A stretch of 64,000 nt of DNA from positions 930,001 through 994,000 of the forward strand of contig NZ_OZ240671.1 of assembly GCF_965198575.1 (NCBI RefSeq), given 5' to 3'. This stretch comes from Lichenicola sp965198575 (GTDB taxonomy: Bacteria; Pseudomonadota; Alphaproteobacteria; Acetobacterales; Acetobacteraceae). Shown here in pieces: positions 1 to 8,237 of this stretch. The notes below the pieces were generated by a model. That model did not search any database and was not told where the DNA came from. It saw only the letters and a program-made list of their open reading frames with translations. The position numbers and the translations under genes are program-made. Positions within the stretch are counted from its first letter, which is position 1. Every line of letters begins with the position of its first letter.

Positions 1-1
1 C

Positions 2-799
2 CGGTCCATCGCCGCCAGCCAGTACTATACGAGACTTGTCCACGCCCTGATCGCTGCCCTCGGCGCTCCCGGTACCGCCGGACCGCTCTACGCGCTCGAC
101 ATGCGGCTGCGGCCGTCCGGCAACAAGGGTCCGGTGGCGGTCTCGCTCGGCGCGTTCCGTCGCTACCACGCCGAGCACGCCTGGAGCTGGGAACGCATGG
201 CGCTGTCGCGGGCACGGGTGGTTGCCGGACCGCCCGGCCTGCGCCGGCTGGTCGGAGCTGCCATCGCCACGGCACTCTCGGCGGCGCCGCAGATCCCTGC
301 CGACGGCCCCGACATGGCGACGACGCTGCGGCGGGACGCGGCGGCAATGCGCGGCAGGCTGGCCCGCGACCTGCCGCCGCACGGGCCCTGGGACGTGAAG
401 CTGCGCGAGGGCGGCCTGATGGAGCTCGAGTTCATCGCCCAGGTGCTGCAGCTCGCCAGTCCGGATCCGCAGGTGCGCCATCCGACCACCCGGATCGCCC
501 TGGCGCGACTGGCCCGGGCGGGAGAGCTCTCCCGCGCCGACGCGCGCACCCTGATCGCCGCCGACCGGTTCTGGCGCAGCCTGCAGGGGATGTTGCGGAT
601 CCTGGTCGGGCTGCAGGTTCCGCGCGACCTGCATGCGTCGCTCACCACGGCCGGCACGGATGCGCTGCTGCAGGGGCTGGGGCGTGAACGCGGTGATCCC
701 CTGGCAGGGCTGGACCTGCTCGAGTTGCACCGCGACCGGATTGCCACCACCGTGCGTACCCTGTTCCTGCGTCTGGTCGGGCCCGTCGGAGCAGGCTGA
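2..799 (+). CDS. glnE: Glutamine synthetase adenylyltransferase/deadenylylase, 3' part
   Basis: C-terminal 265 residues of the bifunctional enzyme that adds AMP to, or removes it from, a tyrosine of glutamine synthetase in response to PII and nitrogen status. The frame is open to the left edge, so the N-terminal half lies outside the window. Visible are the core of the second nucleotidyltransferase domain (DMRLRPSGNKGPVAVSL, fragment residues 33-49) and the following helical part with LREGGLMELEFIAQ. It ends at TGA 797-799, 38 bases before bcp on the same strand. The family assignment is firm from these motifs. Confidence 0.95.
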   Translation, partial: RSIAASQYYTRLVHALIAALGAPGTAGPLYALDMRLRPSGNKGPVAVSLGAFRRYHAEHAWSWERMALSRARVVAGPPGLRRLVGAAIATALSAAPQIPADGPDMATTLRRDAAAMRGRLARDLPPHGPWDVKLREGGLMELEFIAQVLQLASPDPQVRHPTTRIALARLARAGELSRADARTLIAADRFWRSLQGMLRILVGLQVPRDLHASLTTAGTDALLQGLGRERGDPLAGLDLLELHRDRIATTVRTLFLRLVGPVGAG

Positions 800-837
800 C
801 CAGGCCCGACCCGCCGCCCCTGAAACCGGAGACCATC

Positions 838-1368
838 ATGCCTGAAAATGCCGACCGGGGCCCGGCAAACTCCAACCCGGCGCTTGGCCTCGGCGACCCG
901 GCGCCTGATTTCGATCTCCCCGCCAGCCTCGGCCGACGCGTCAGCCGCGACCAGTTCAAGGGACGCCCGTTCGTTCTCTATCTCTATCCCAAGGCGGACA
1001 CGACCGGTTGCACGCGAGAGGCTTGCGATTTCGAGCAGGCGCTCTCGACGCTGGGTGGCGCCGCGGGGAAGGCCGGTATCCCGGTCGTCGGACTCTCGCG
1101 CGATCCGATGAAGGCGATCGACGCCTTCGCCGCCAAGCACAAGCTGGGCTTCCCGCTGGCCTCGGACCTGGATGGGACGGTGGTGGAGGCCTACGGCGCC
1201 TGGGTCGAGAAATCGATGTACGGCCGGGCCTATATGGGGATCGACCGGTCCACCTTCCTGATCGACGGCGACGGCCGGATTGCCCGGGTCTGGCGCAAGG
1301 TGAAGGTGCCCGGGCATGCGGTTGAGGTCATGCAGGCGGCAGCTTCACTCTCGCCGTCGCCTGCATGA
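838..1368 (+). CDS. bcp: Peroxiredoxin, Bcp/PrxQ type (thiol peroxidase)
   Basis: 176-residue thiol peroxidase that reduces hydrogen peroxide and organic peroxides in the cytoplasm, using thioredoxin as reductant. The peroxidatic site TGCTREACDFEQ gives Cys58 with a resolving Cys63 five residues later, the atypical 2-Cys PrxQ arrangement. The length fits the family, with a slightly longer N-terminus (about 20 polar residues). The ATG at 838 is preceded by a purine-rich stretch. It lies close behind glnE and converges with the small exported-protein gene at 1382. It is one of several peroxide-defence genes in the window. Confidence 0.95.
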   Translation: MPENADRGPANSNPALGLGDPAPDFDLPASLGRRVSRDQFKGRPFVLYLYPKADTTGCTREACDFEQALSTLGGAAGKAGIPVVGLSRDPMKAIDAFAAKHKLGFPLASDLDGTVVEAYGAWVEKSMYGRAYMGIDRSTFLIDGDGRIARVWRKVKVPGHAVEVMQAAASLSPSPA

Positions 1369-1381
1369 GGCAAGCCGCCGA

Positions 1382-1735
1382 CTAGTAGCCGGGCTGGCCG
1401 TAATATCCCGGCTGCGCGTAGCCCGGCGGCGGATAGCCGGGCTGCCCGTAGGCACCGGGCGGCGGCGCGGCATAGGCCTGCGGCGGTGGGGCATACACCA
1501 CCGGCGGCGGCGGCGGCGCCGAGTTGGCGTAGATACCGGCTCCGATCGCGCCGATGATCGCACCGGCCGCGAGACCGCCGAGCAGCGCACCGCCATGGCC
1601 GCCGTGGTGGCGATAGTCGCCGTAACCGCGATGATAGCCGCCGCGATGCCATTGCGCGTCCGCCGGGGTCGCCACGGTGGCAAGGCCGGCGGCCAGGACC
1701 GGCACGGCAAGCAAGAGACGCAGGGTGTTGCTCAT
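1382..1735 (-). CDS. Small exported glycine-zipper protein with Pro/Tyr-rich tail
   Basis: 117-residue protein of unknown function. It starts with a clear Sec signal peptide (MSNTLRLLLAVPVLAAGLATV...ATPADA, about 27 residues). A His/Gly/Tyr-rich segment follows, then a glycine-zipper hydrophobic stretch (GGALLGGLAAGAIIGAIGAG), and a tail of repeated PPPGY/QPGY motifs. Such proteins are common in Acetobacteraceae and are usually annotated as hypothetical or glycine-zipper envelope proteins. The ATG at 1735 was chosen over an upstream in-frame ATG at 1804 because it begins the signal peptide. The gene converges on bcp with a 13-base gap. Confidence 0.7.
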   Translation of the reverse strand: MSNTLRLLLAVPVLAAGLATVATPADAQWHRGGYHRGYGDYRHHGGHGGALLGGLAAGAIIGAIGAGIYANSAPPPPPVVYAPPPQAYAAPPPGAYGQPGYPPPGYAQPGYYGQPGY

Positions 1736-1949
1736 GATGCGATACCTTCCAACTGAACGGCGGCCCAACTCAACGGCGGCGACGGACGATACACCGACCC
1801 GCATGGGTCTTGCGGTAACGATGCCCGTCGACCGGGCGGACGATGCCGTCGCCGGTCGAGACGTCCTCGCCGCTATGGACCACTGTCGCCGCCGAGCGTG
1901 GCTATTCGTGGGCAGCGTTGTGTCTGTCCGGTGTCAGACCGCTGCCGGA

Positions 1950-2621
1950 TCAACGCGCGGCATTCGGTGGCTGTTGCAGGCGATACCCGTCCGGCACCTC
2001 GAAAACTGCCTGGTCCTGCGGCAGGAACGCGGCACTCACCGCCTGCACGAGCAGATGTCCGCCCTGGTTCGCACGCAGCAGCACGCCGTCCGGGGTCAGG
2101 CATACCACGCTCTCGTTGCCGGAATCGTCGCGTGTGCTCCAGTCCGTGCAAGCCAGCCCCGCCACCGTCTGCGCGCCCAGCCGCCGATATTGGCCCGTGG
2201 CGCGCGCACCGGGTGCCGCGATCGGACCACCCGGCGCCGGCACCGTCGTGGCCAGGCGCTGCTGCGGCTGCACCATGATCAGGTGCCGTGATGCGTAGTC
2301 GGTGATCATGTAGGTGCCCGGCCCCGGCGGATCGACCCGCTGGCGTTGCAGGGCCACGGAGAACCGCATCCGCTGCCTGACGAACCCGGCGATCTGCTCC
2401 GGCCCCGACCCGCTGGGAGGCATGACGCTTGCCGGCACCGGAACCGCGTACAGCACGTCCACATCATGTTGCGGCACCACGAAGGGATGATCGGCCGGAT
2501 CGTCGGACGCGGGAGCCTGACCCGGCAGCGCGTCCGCGAATGCCGGCCCCGCGACGCCGCACACCAGCAGCACCACCGCCCGAACCAGTCGGCGCCCCCG
2601 ACGCTTCAGCCGCGTCGTCAC
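1950..2621 (-). CDS. Exported protein of unknown function, paralogue of its upstream neighbour
   Basis: 223-residue secreted or periplasmic protein. The N-terminus has a positive region (RLKRRGRRLVR) and a hydrophobic core ending ...GPAFA, a typical signal peptide. The mature part holds a VAGLACTDWST...VVCLTPDGVLL segment that matches VAGIPCTQWSI...VACVSADGVVL in the adjacent upstream gene, so the two are diverged tandem copies. The GTG start at 2621 overlaps the TGA of that gene (GTGA, bases 2618-2621), indicating translational coupling. No enzymatic motif is recognised. The shared CT-W motif and two conserved cysteines suggest a disulfide-containing fold. Confidence 0.7.
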   Translation of the reverse strand: MTTRLKRRGRRLVRAVVLLVCGVAGPAFADALPGQAPASDDPADHPFVVPQHDVDVLYAVPVPASVMPPSGSGPEQIAGFVRQRMRFSVALQRQRVDPPGPGTYMITDYASRHLIMVQPQQRLATTVPAPGGPIAAPGARATGQYRRLGAQTVAGLACTDWSTRDDSGNESVVCLTPDGVLLRANQGGHLLVQAVSAAFLPQDQAVFEVPDGYRLQQPPNAAR

Positions 2622-3367
2622 TGTCCGGGTACGCCTCCCATCTGGCCGCCCGGCATCGCCCCGGGGCCACCCTGCGGCATCATCCCGGGCGCCGCTCCGA
2701 CCGGGCCGCCCAGTGCCGGACCACCCTGGCCGGGACCGCCATTCATGCCGCCGCCCATGTTCTCCGGGTGCGCCGTACGCTGGAAGCCGGGCGGCGGCAC
2801 GAACAGCGACTCCGGCAGCGGGCCATATTTGACCTCCTGCGCCACCAGCTGGCCGCGCGCGCCCTGGCCGTCGACTCCGGACTCGCTGAGCACGACACCG
2901 TCCGCCGACACGCAGGCGACCGCGTTGCCCTTGCCCGTGACGATCGACCACTGCGTGCAGGGGATGCCCGCCACGGTGCCGGTTCCGGTCTGGGTGAAGT
3001 GCATCGAGGCATCCAGCACGAACGGCGAGCGAACCTCCTCCTGCTCGGGGATCTGCATGAAAACGCGGGGCCCGTTCAGCACCACCGTCATGACCCGGGA
3101 ACTGCGGTCCATGATCATCTCGCCCTGGCTGGCGCCATCCGGACCGGGCGGCCCGTCGACCCGCATGAGCCCGCCGCCGCCACGGAAATAGACATGCACC
3201 GACTGTGGCTGCGGCGCCCCCTCGGGCTGCACGCTGTAGATCACGCTGACATCCCGGCTCGGCATCAGGGGCGGTCCGGCCATGCCTTGGGCGTGGGCAC
3301 CCCGGCCAGGCCCGACAAGTGCCGCTCCCGTCAGCAGCAACAGCGATCCGAACCCGGCTGCACGCAT
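2618..3367 (-). CDS. Exported protein of unknown function with Gly/Pro/Met-rich tail
   Basis: 249-residue secreted protein. The signal peptide is MRAAGFGSLLLLTGAALVG...GAHAQ. The central region resembles the downstream gene (CTQW and CVSADGVV motifs). The C-terminal 50 residues are Gly/Pro/Met-rich and low in complexity (GGGMNGGPGQGGPALGG and similar), which the paralogue lacks. The ATG at 3367 has a good GGAG ribosome site (GGAGAGTGAGA then ATG). Function unknown; possibly an envelope protein binding a metal or another protein through the Met-rich tail, but that is a guess. It is co-transcribed with the GTG-started gene below it. Confidence 0.75.
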   Translation of the reverse strand: MRAAGFGSLLLLTGAALVGPGRGAHAQGMAGPPLMPSRDVSVIYSVQPEGAPQPQSVHVYFRGGGGLMRVDGPPGPDGASQGEMIMDRSSRVMTVVLNGPRVFMQIPEQEEVRSPFVLDASMHFTQTGTGTVAGIPCTQWSIVTGKGNAVACVSADGVVLSESGVDGQGARGQLVAQEVKYGPLPESLFVPPPGFQRTAHPENMGGGMNGGPGQGGPALGGPVGAAPGMMPQGGPGAMPGGQMGGVPGQ

Positions 3368-3417
3368 TCTCACTCTCCACTCGCTCCCGGCCGAAGAGGG
3401 TATCCCGGCCGGCGAAT

Positions 3418-4125
3418 TCAATGACACGGCTTCGCCCGATTGGTTCCGCAGGCGTCGGCCACTCCCGGCTGGGCTCGCAACCCGGCGATCGCACCGGCCA
3501 GCGCGTCCGGCGCCGGAGCGGCGGTCCAGCATGCATCGGCGGACACCGCCTCGCCGAGCCGGCGTCGATACTCCGCGCGGGCGATCTCGTGGGCGCCGAA
3601 CTGGGTCAAATGGGAGGTGGTGAACTGGGTGTCGAGCAGCGAGAAGCCGCCGAGCCGCAGCCGCGCCACCAGATGCACCAGCGCCACCTTGGACGCATCG
3701 CGCGCCCGGCTGAACATGCTCTCGCCGAAGAACGCAGCCCCGATCGCCACCCCGTACAACCCACCGACCAGCTCGCCATCCTGCAGGCACTCGACGCTGT
3801 GGGCCGCACCGCGGCGATGCAGTTCGGTGAACAGCCACTCGATTTCCGGATTGATCCAGCTTTCCTCGCGACCCTCGTCGGGTGCGGCGCAGGCGGCGAT
3901 CACCGCCTGGAACTGCCGGTCGGCGGTCACCGTGTAGGTGTCGGACAGCACCGTCCGGCGCAGCCGCCGCGACAGGTGGAAGCGGTCGAGCGGCAACACC
4001 CCGCGCATCTCCGGATCGAGCCAGTAGAGGCGGGTCGAGCCGCGGTTCTCCGCCATCGGGAACAGGCCGACGCGATAGGCCTGCAGCATCAGCTCGGCCG
4101 TCAGCGGGGGCGCGGTCCTCGGCAT
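3418..4125 (-). CDS. aat: Leucyl/phenylalanyl-tRNA--protein transferase
   Basis: 235-residue cytoplasmic enzyme of the N-degron pathway. It transfers Leu or Phe from aminoacyl-tRNA to proteins with N-terminal Arg or Lys, marking them for ClpS/ClpAP. Family signatures seen: GLFPMAE near the start, YWLDPEMRGVLPLD, the WINPEIEWLFTELHRRG block, SVECLQDGELVGGLYGVAIGAAFFGESMFS, and DTQFTTSHLTQFGA. I chose the ATG at 4125 (MPRTAPPLTAELMLQAYR) because the 37 residues upstream of it are unlike the family. The gene is divergent from the 2-hydroxyacid dehydrogenase with about 75 bases between them. Confidence 0.95.
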   Translation of the reverse strand: MPRTAPPLTAELMLQAYRVGLFPMAENRGSTRLYWLDPEMRGVLPLDRFHLSRRLRRTVLSDTYTVTADRQFQAVIAACAAPDEGREESWINPEIEWLFTELHRRGAAHSVECLQDGELVGGLYGVAIGAAFFGESMFSRARDASKVALVHLVARLRLGGFSLLDTQFTTSHLTQFGAHEIARAEYRRRLGEAVSADACWTAAPAPDALAGAIAGLRAQPGVADACGTNRAKPCH

Positions 4126-4199
4126 GAACCCATGATGCGGTATGCCGGCGGGCGGGAGAAGGCCTTCATGAATCGCCGCCGGGGTTCTAGGACTGCGCC

Positions 4200-5216
4200 A
4201 TGAGCCACTTCTCAGCACCCCATCCCGCCTCCGCAACCCATCCCGACCAGGCCGCCCCGCGTGTGGTCGTCAACCAGGAGATGCCGCCCCTGGTGGAAGC
4301 ACGCCTGCAGGCCGAGTTCCAGGCGCCACCGCGCCCCGCGATCACGATGACGCCCGACGATCTGCTTGCCGCCACCCAGGCGTTCCGGCCGGACGCCCTG
4401 ATGATCACCGTCGGCATGAAGCTGGCGGCCGATCTGGTGCAGGCGCTGCCCGACAGCGTGCGGATGATCGCCAATGTCGGCGTCGGCTACGACCATATCG
4501 ATCGCCAAGCGCTCGCCCGCCGCGGGATCCTGCTCACCAACACGCCGGACGTGCTGACGGAGTGCAACGCTGACCTCACCTTCATGCTGATCCTCGGCGC
4601 CTGCCGCCGTGCGAGCGAGTATGGCGCGGTGATCCGGGCCGGCTGGGGCCGTCCGCTCGGCATGACCGAGCTGCTCGGCATCCGGGTGGCCGGCAAGACG
4701 CTCGGCATCGTCGGCATGGGACGCATCGGCCGGGCGGTGGCGCAGCGGGCCCGCGGCTTCGGCATGCAGGTGCTGTATTGCAACCGCACCCGCCTGGCGC
4801 CGGAGCTTGAGCAGGGTGCACGCTACGTCGCGGACCTCGCCGAGATGCTGCCGCTGACCCAGGTGCTGAGCCTGCATGCGCCGGGTGGTGCGGAGACCGA
4901 GAACCTGATCGGCGCCCGCGAACTGGCGCTGCTGCCCGACCAGGCGGTGCTGGTGAATGCGGCGCGCGGCGGCCTGCTCGACGAAGAGGCGCTGTTCGCG
5001 GCGCTGGATACCGGGCGGCTGTCGGCGGCGGGGCTCGACGTGTTCCGGAACGAGCCGGACATCGATCCGCGATTTCTCGAGCACCCGCGCCTGTTCATGA
5101 CCCCGCACGTGGGCAGCGCCACGATCGAGACCCGCACCGCCATGGGAATGCGAGCCCTCGACAACATCGCCAGCGTATGCGCCGGCGGCCCGGCCCTCGA
5201 TGCGGTCACACGCTGA
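4200..5216 (+). CDS. D-2-hydroxyacid dehydrogenase (glyoxylate/hydroxypyruvate reductase type)
   Basis: 338-residue NAD(P)H-dependent dehydrogenase of the glyoxylate reductase/hydroxypyruvate reductase branch. It probably reduces glyoxylate, hydroxypyruvate or a related 2-keto acid. The Rossmann motif GMGRIG is at residues 172-177. The catalytic triad is visible as Arg256 (NAARGG), Glu285 (NEPDID) and His303 (TPHVGSAT). The substrate loop NVGVGYDHID is at 92-101. The stop overlaps the ATG of the next small membrane-protein gene by one base. The exact substrate cannot be read from sequence, so no gene symbol is given. Confidence 0.9.
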   Translation: MSHFSAPHPASATHPDQAAPRVVVNQEMPPLVEARLQAEFQAPPRPAITMTPDDLLAATQAFRPDALMITVGMKLAADLVQALPDSVRMIANVGVGYDHIDRQALARRGILLTNTPDVLTECNADLTFMLILGACRRASEYGAVIRAGWGRPLGMTELLGIRVAGKTLGIVGMGRIGRAVAQRARGFGMQVLYCNRTRLAPELEQGARYVADLAEMLPLTQVLSLHAPGGAETENLIGARELALLPDQAVLVNAARGGLLDEEALFAALDTGRLSAAGLDVFRNEPDIDPRFLEHPRLFMTPHVGSATIETRTAMGMRALDNIASVCAGGPALDAVTR

Positions 5217-5377
5217 TGTACATGATCACGGTGTTCACGGTGTTCGCGCTGATCTCGGGCGCCCTGGGGCTGCTGCTGCCCCACCTGGTGCACCGCCTCG
5301 GCCTGCTGATGATGCTGGTCTATCTGTCGCTGGCGGCGCTGACAGCGATCCTGAAGCTGGTGCGCCGCCCGGGGTGA
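5216..5377 (+). CDS. Small two-helix membrane protein, hypothetical
   Basis: 53-residue, very hydrophobic peptide (MYMITVFTVFALISGALGLL, then LMMLVYLSLAALTAIL) with two likely membrane helices separated by PHLVHRLG and a basic C-terminus (KLVRRPG). Its ATG overlaps the TGA of the upstream dehydrogenase (TGATG, 5214-5218), typical of translational coupling, which is the main reason to believe it is real. Function unknown; it may be a membrane partner of its operon mate. An upstream in-frame start at 5177 inside the dehydrogenase is less likely. Confidence 0.55.
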   Translation: MYMITVFTVFALISGALGLLLPHLVHRLGLLMMLVYLSLAALTAILKLVRRPG

Positions 5378-5428
5378 CGTGGCCCCCGGGCCGGCGCCGG
5401 CTCGCCGTCGTCGGACGTGGCGAGCCGC

Positions 5429-6283
5429 TCAGGTGGTGGCGACGCGATCCGCCAGGTTGTGGCGGATTGCCTCGACCGCTTCGCGAACGCCGTCGCCATG
5501 GGTCCGCTCGAGCCGCCGGATGGTGAAGTGAGCTCGGGCGAGCGAGCGGTAATGCGCCAGGAAGGCCGCGTTCAGCGACGCACCGCACAGCGCCCCGGCC
5601 ACCGGCATCATCTGCAGCGCCACCTTGCGCGACAGTGCCAGCCCGTAATGCGAGGCCACTTCGGACAGCAGCATCACCACCGGCCGGCCACGCAGGACCG
5701 CGCGCGCCGAAAAATAGCCGAGCTCGCTCTGTTCGTCGGACGCCTCGATCGGCCGCAGCGCGAACACCTCGAGGCAGGCGCGCCGGCTGTCGGCACTCGA
5801 CAGGTCCTCGCCCTCCTCGCGAGCGATCCGGGCAATCTCGCGCATGATCGTCAGGGTGGTGAAGCTGATATCCGGCAGCAGCCCGGCCACGCCGCCGAAC
5901 CCGCCAAGCGCCCCCGACACCGCCACCGCACCCTGCGTGACATGGCCCCGCCAGCGTCGCTGCTGGCCGGTCGTGGCCAGGGCGGAGGCGGTCGCCGGCT
6001 GCTTCAGCCCGACCACCGCCAGGTCGAATGCGCGCGAGATGGCGCTTTCCGCCACGCCGCGCAGCTTGGCCTGCAGGCCCGGCGCCAGCCCAAGCCCGCG
6101 AACCCCCAGGCGTGTGGCCTGCCCGACCGCGCCGCCCATCAGGTCGGCCAGTCGGACCAGCACGCCGCGTCCGGACTCGAGCTGCTCGAGGACACGTTGC
6201 AGCTCGCCGCGCGCCGATGGGCTCAGCCCGATCGAGGCGACCCCGCTGATCGGTGACAACTCGCTCCGTGTGGTGCCACTCAT
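5429..6283 (-). CDS. EcsC family protein
   Basis: 284-residue protein of the EcsC family, named after the third gene of the Bacillus ecs ABC-transporter operon; molecular role unknown. Family-like features are the hydrophobic Gly/Ala-rich core (GAVAVSGALGGFGGVAGLLPD), the ISFTTLTIMREIARIAREEGEDL segment, ARRACLEVFALRP-like helices, and KVALQMMPVAGALCGASLNAAFLAHY near the end. The ATG at 6283 follows an AGGAGAGG ribosome site; an ATG 57 bases upstream has none. It stands alone, convergent to the dehydrogenase operon. There are no ABC-transporter genes beside it. Confidence 0.85.
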   Translation of the reverse strand: MSGTTRSELSPISGVASIGLSPSARGELQRVLEQLESGRGVLVRLADLMGGAVGQATRLGVRGLGLAPGLQAKLRGVAESAISRAFDLAVVGLKQPATASALATTGQQRRWRGHVTQGAVAVSGALGGFGGVAGLLPDISFTTLTIMREIARIAREEGEDLSSADSRRACLEVFALRPIEASDEQSELGYFSARAVLRGRPVVMLLSEVASHYGLALSRKVALQMMPVAGALCGASLNAAFLAHYRSLARAHFTIRRLERTHGDGVREAVEAIRHNLADRVATT

Positions 6284-6460
6284 CGGCCTCTCCTTGCGCT
6301 TACTCCGCCCGCAACGCATCGGAACGGCCGGAGGCTGCACATCGGACGCAACGGAGATGGCAGGAAGACGCAGAAAGCCGGAAAGGCGCCGGCGAACCGT
6401 GGCCCTCTCGAGCCGCGGCCTGCTCAGGCGGGCAGTCTCAGCAGATGCGGTCGCGCCTGG

Positions 6461-6811
6461 TCATTTCGGGCCGGTGGAGGAAGCGATCTTGCCGGCGACA
6501 TGCATCAGCACCGTCCGGTCCTCCTCGGTGCAGCTCCGGTAGAGCCGGATCAGCGCCAGCTCATGCGCGGTGAGCACGGTTCCGCTGCTGCCGTCCCAGC
6601 CATCATGCAGCGTGCTGACCGACACCCCGAGCACATCAGCCAGGCGCCGCAACATGCCGGCGCTATGGCCCGCACGGTTGCTCTCCCACTGCGCCACGGC
6701 ACTCCGCGACACGCCGGTCGAGCGGGCGAGCCGGTCCTGTGTCAGGCCCCGGGCCCGACGCAGCGTCCGGATCCTCGCCCCGAGGCTCAATGCCTGATCG
6801 TCATGGTCCAT
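6461..6811 (-). CDS. XRE family helix-turn-helix transcriptional regulator
   Basis: 116-residue DNA-binding protein. The Cro/C1-type HTH spans about residues 9-64 (LGARIRTLRRARGLTQDRLA, STGVSRSAVAQWESNRAG, RRLADVLGVSV). A short helical tail (ALIRLYRSCTEEDRTVLMHVAGKIA) could mediate dimer formation. It is divergent from the small exported-protein gene at 7014. The 200-base gap holds a 6-7-6 inverted repeat (6935-6953) that could be its operator. Target genes and ligand are unknown. Confidence 0.85.
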   Translation of the reverse strand: MDHDDQALSLGARIRTLRRARGLTQDRLARSTGVSRSAVAQWESNRAGHSAGMLRRLADVLGVSVSTLHDGWDGSSGTVLTAHELALIRLYRSCTEEDRTVLMHVAGKIASSTGPK

Positions 6812-6934
6812 CGGGACCCTCCCGGAAACGAAGGTATCGGCAGCTGGTTAACAAGGCCTCTCCGCACCGCCCGAATCGACACGCAGAGGGTGAATTAGCG
6901 GCTTCTGGATGCTACAATGACGACCTTCACACCC

Positions 6935-6953
6935 AAGTGATAGCATGTCACTT
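6935..6953. promoter_or_regulatory. Inverted repeat, candidate operator for the XRE regulator
   Basis: AAGTGA (6935-6940), seven-base spacer, TCACTT (6948-6953): a perfect 6+6 dyad of the size XRE dimers bind. It lies in the divergent gap between the XRE gene and the exported-protein gene, 60 bases before the start of the latter. A TACAAT hexamer at 6912-6917 could be a -10 element. Inferred from symmetry and position only. Confidence 0.4.
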
Positions 6954-7013
6954 CAGTAAGGTTGTGGCGCCATGCGTTGTTCCGGATGGCAAACATGCAA
7001 CAAGGAGCACGCC

Positions 7014-7379
7014 ATGCAGACGTCCAGAACTGCCAAAGCCGGACTTTCCGCGGCGATCCTTGCCCTCGGATTAACGGCAGGCGCCGCGCCCAGCCTCGCG
7101 CAAGCGACCCAGGGTGGACGCCCGAGTGCCGCAAACTCGACTGCCAGCAACAGCACCATCGTGGAGCAGAAGGGGCCGGGACTGCCGCCGGTGGACGCGC
7201 AGCAGACCACGCGGAGCACCGACAATCACGAAGTGTTCAAGATCCTCGGCCTGTCCGGGCAGATCAACGCACCCGTGACGCCGGGCTACAACGCGGACGC
7301 CACCTACCACACCTACGCTGGCCAGCCCGGCAACGGCCAGAACGCGATCCTGTCGCAGGGCACCGACGGCTCCCCCTGA
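7014..7379 (+). CDS. Small exported protein of unknown function
   Basis: 121-residue protein with a Sec signal peptide (MQTSRTAKAGLSAAILALGL...GAAPSLAQA, about 31 residues). The mature part is polar, rich in Asn, Ser, Thr and Gln, with no transmembrane helix and no recognised motif; FKILGLSGQINAPVTPGYNADATYHTY is its most structured stretch. The ATG at 7014 has a clear AAGGAG site 6 bases upstream and was preferred to an upstream ATG at 6972. It may be controlled by the divergent XRE gene. It converges on the EVE gene with a 5-base gap. Confidence 0.7.
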   Translation: MQTSRTAKAGLSAAILALGLTAGAAPSLAQATQGGRPSAANSTASNSTIVEQKGPGLPPVDAQQTTRSTDNHEVFKILGLSGQINAPVTPGYNADATYHTYAGQPGNGQNAILSQGTDGSP

Positions 7380-7384
7380 GGCCG

Positions 7385-7798
7385 CTATCCGGTCCAGTCG
7401 CCCAGCCGGCATAGCGCCTTCCAGTGGTCGTCGGACACCGGCACCACGGACAGGCGTGACTGCCTGACCAGGGCCAGCGTGGCGAAGTCCGGATCAGCCT
7501 TGATCTCCGCGAGCGTGACCGGTCGCGGCATCGGTCCGACCGCCTTCACGTCGACGCAGATCCACTTGCCGTCGTCCGCCGTCGGATCGGGGTAGGCTTC
7601 CCGCACCACCTCGATCACGCCGACGATCTCCTTGCCGATGTTGGAGTGATAGAAGAACACCCGGTCGCCCTTGCGCATCGCCTTCATGTTGGCCTGCGCC
7701 TGGTGGCTGCGCACGCCGGTCCAGGGCTCGATGCCATGCTCGACCTGCTGGTCCCACGAGAATGCATCCGGCTCCGATTTCATCAGCCAGTAGGCCAC
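7385..7798 (-). CDS. EVE domain-containing protein
   Basis: 137-residue EVE-domain protein (PUA-like fold, related to human THYN1). EVE domains are thought to read modified bases in nucleic acids. Characteristic blocks are YWLMKSEPDAFSW at the start, GVRSHQAQANMKAMRKGD, VFFYHSNIGKEIVGVIEV, DPTADDGKW and ADPDFATLALVRQSRLSVVPV. A GTG at 7798 gives the usual family N-terminus (VAYWLMKSEPD), so I used it instead of an upstream start at 7828 that overlaps yciI. It lies 7 bases behind the yciI stop, so the two form one transcript. Confidence 0.88.
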   Translation of the reverse strand: MAYWLMKSEPDAFSWDQQVEHGIEPWTGVRSHQAQANMKAMRKGDRVFFYHSNIGKEIVGVIEVVREAYPDPTADDGKWICVDVKAVGPMPRPVTLAEIKADPDFATLALVRQSRLSVVPVSDDHWKALCRLGDWTG

Positions 7799-7805
7799 CG
7801 CCCGG

Positions 7806-8099
7806 CTACTCCACCGCCGCCCCGTCACGGAAGACCGTGCGATGGCCGCGGATCACCACGCTCTCGAACAGGTTGACGCCGGCGTATGGATCGCTCGCTG
7901 CGAAGCCTTCGGCTGCGGCGCGGTCCTCGACATCGACCACCAGCAGGCTGCCGCACGGCCTGCCGTCGAGGTCGAGCAAAGGTCCCGCCTGCACGATCCG
8001 ATCCTCGTAGGTCGTCAGGTAGCGCAGGTGGGCCTCGCGAGCGGCCAGCCTGGTATCCAGGCTGTCGGGCCGGTCGGTGCAGATGATCGCGAACAGCAT
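7806..8099 (-). CDS. YciI family protein
   Basis: 97-residue protein of the YciI family, small ferredoxin-like-fold proteins with a conserved His/Asp pair thought to be catalytic; no established reaction. Typical features are the MLFAIICTDRPDSLDTRLA start, REAHLRYL with the conserved His, VQAGPLLDLDGRPCGSLLVVD, and FAASDPYAGVNLFESV with the conserved DPY. It is the first gene of a two-gene unit with the EVE-domain gene and is divergent from ccmC. Confidence 0.9.
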   Translation of the reverse strand: MLFAIICTDRPDSLDTRLAAREAHLRYLTTYEDRIVQAGPLLDLDGRPCGSLLVVDVEDRAAAEGFAASDPYAGVNLFESVVIRGHRTVFRDGAAVE

Positions 8100-8237
8100 G
8101 TCATGCTCCTGGGGCGCGTCACGCGGACTGTCGATGATGTGGTCGTGACATGATAAGCATGTCCAGGATCTTGGAAACGGGGTGCCGTGCGGGATGCAAG
8201 GTCATCGATCCCGCACACGCTTGAGGAACGCAGACGC

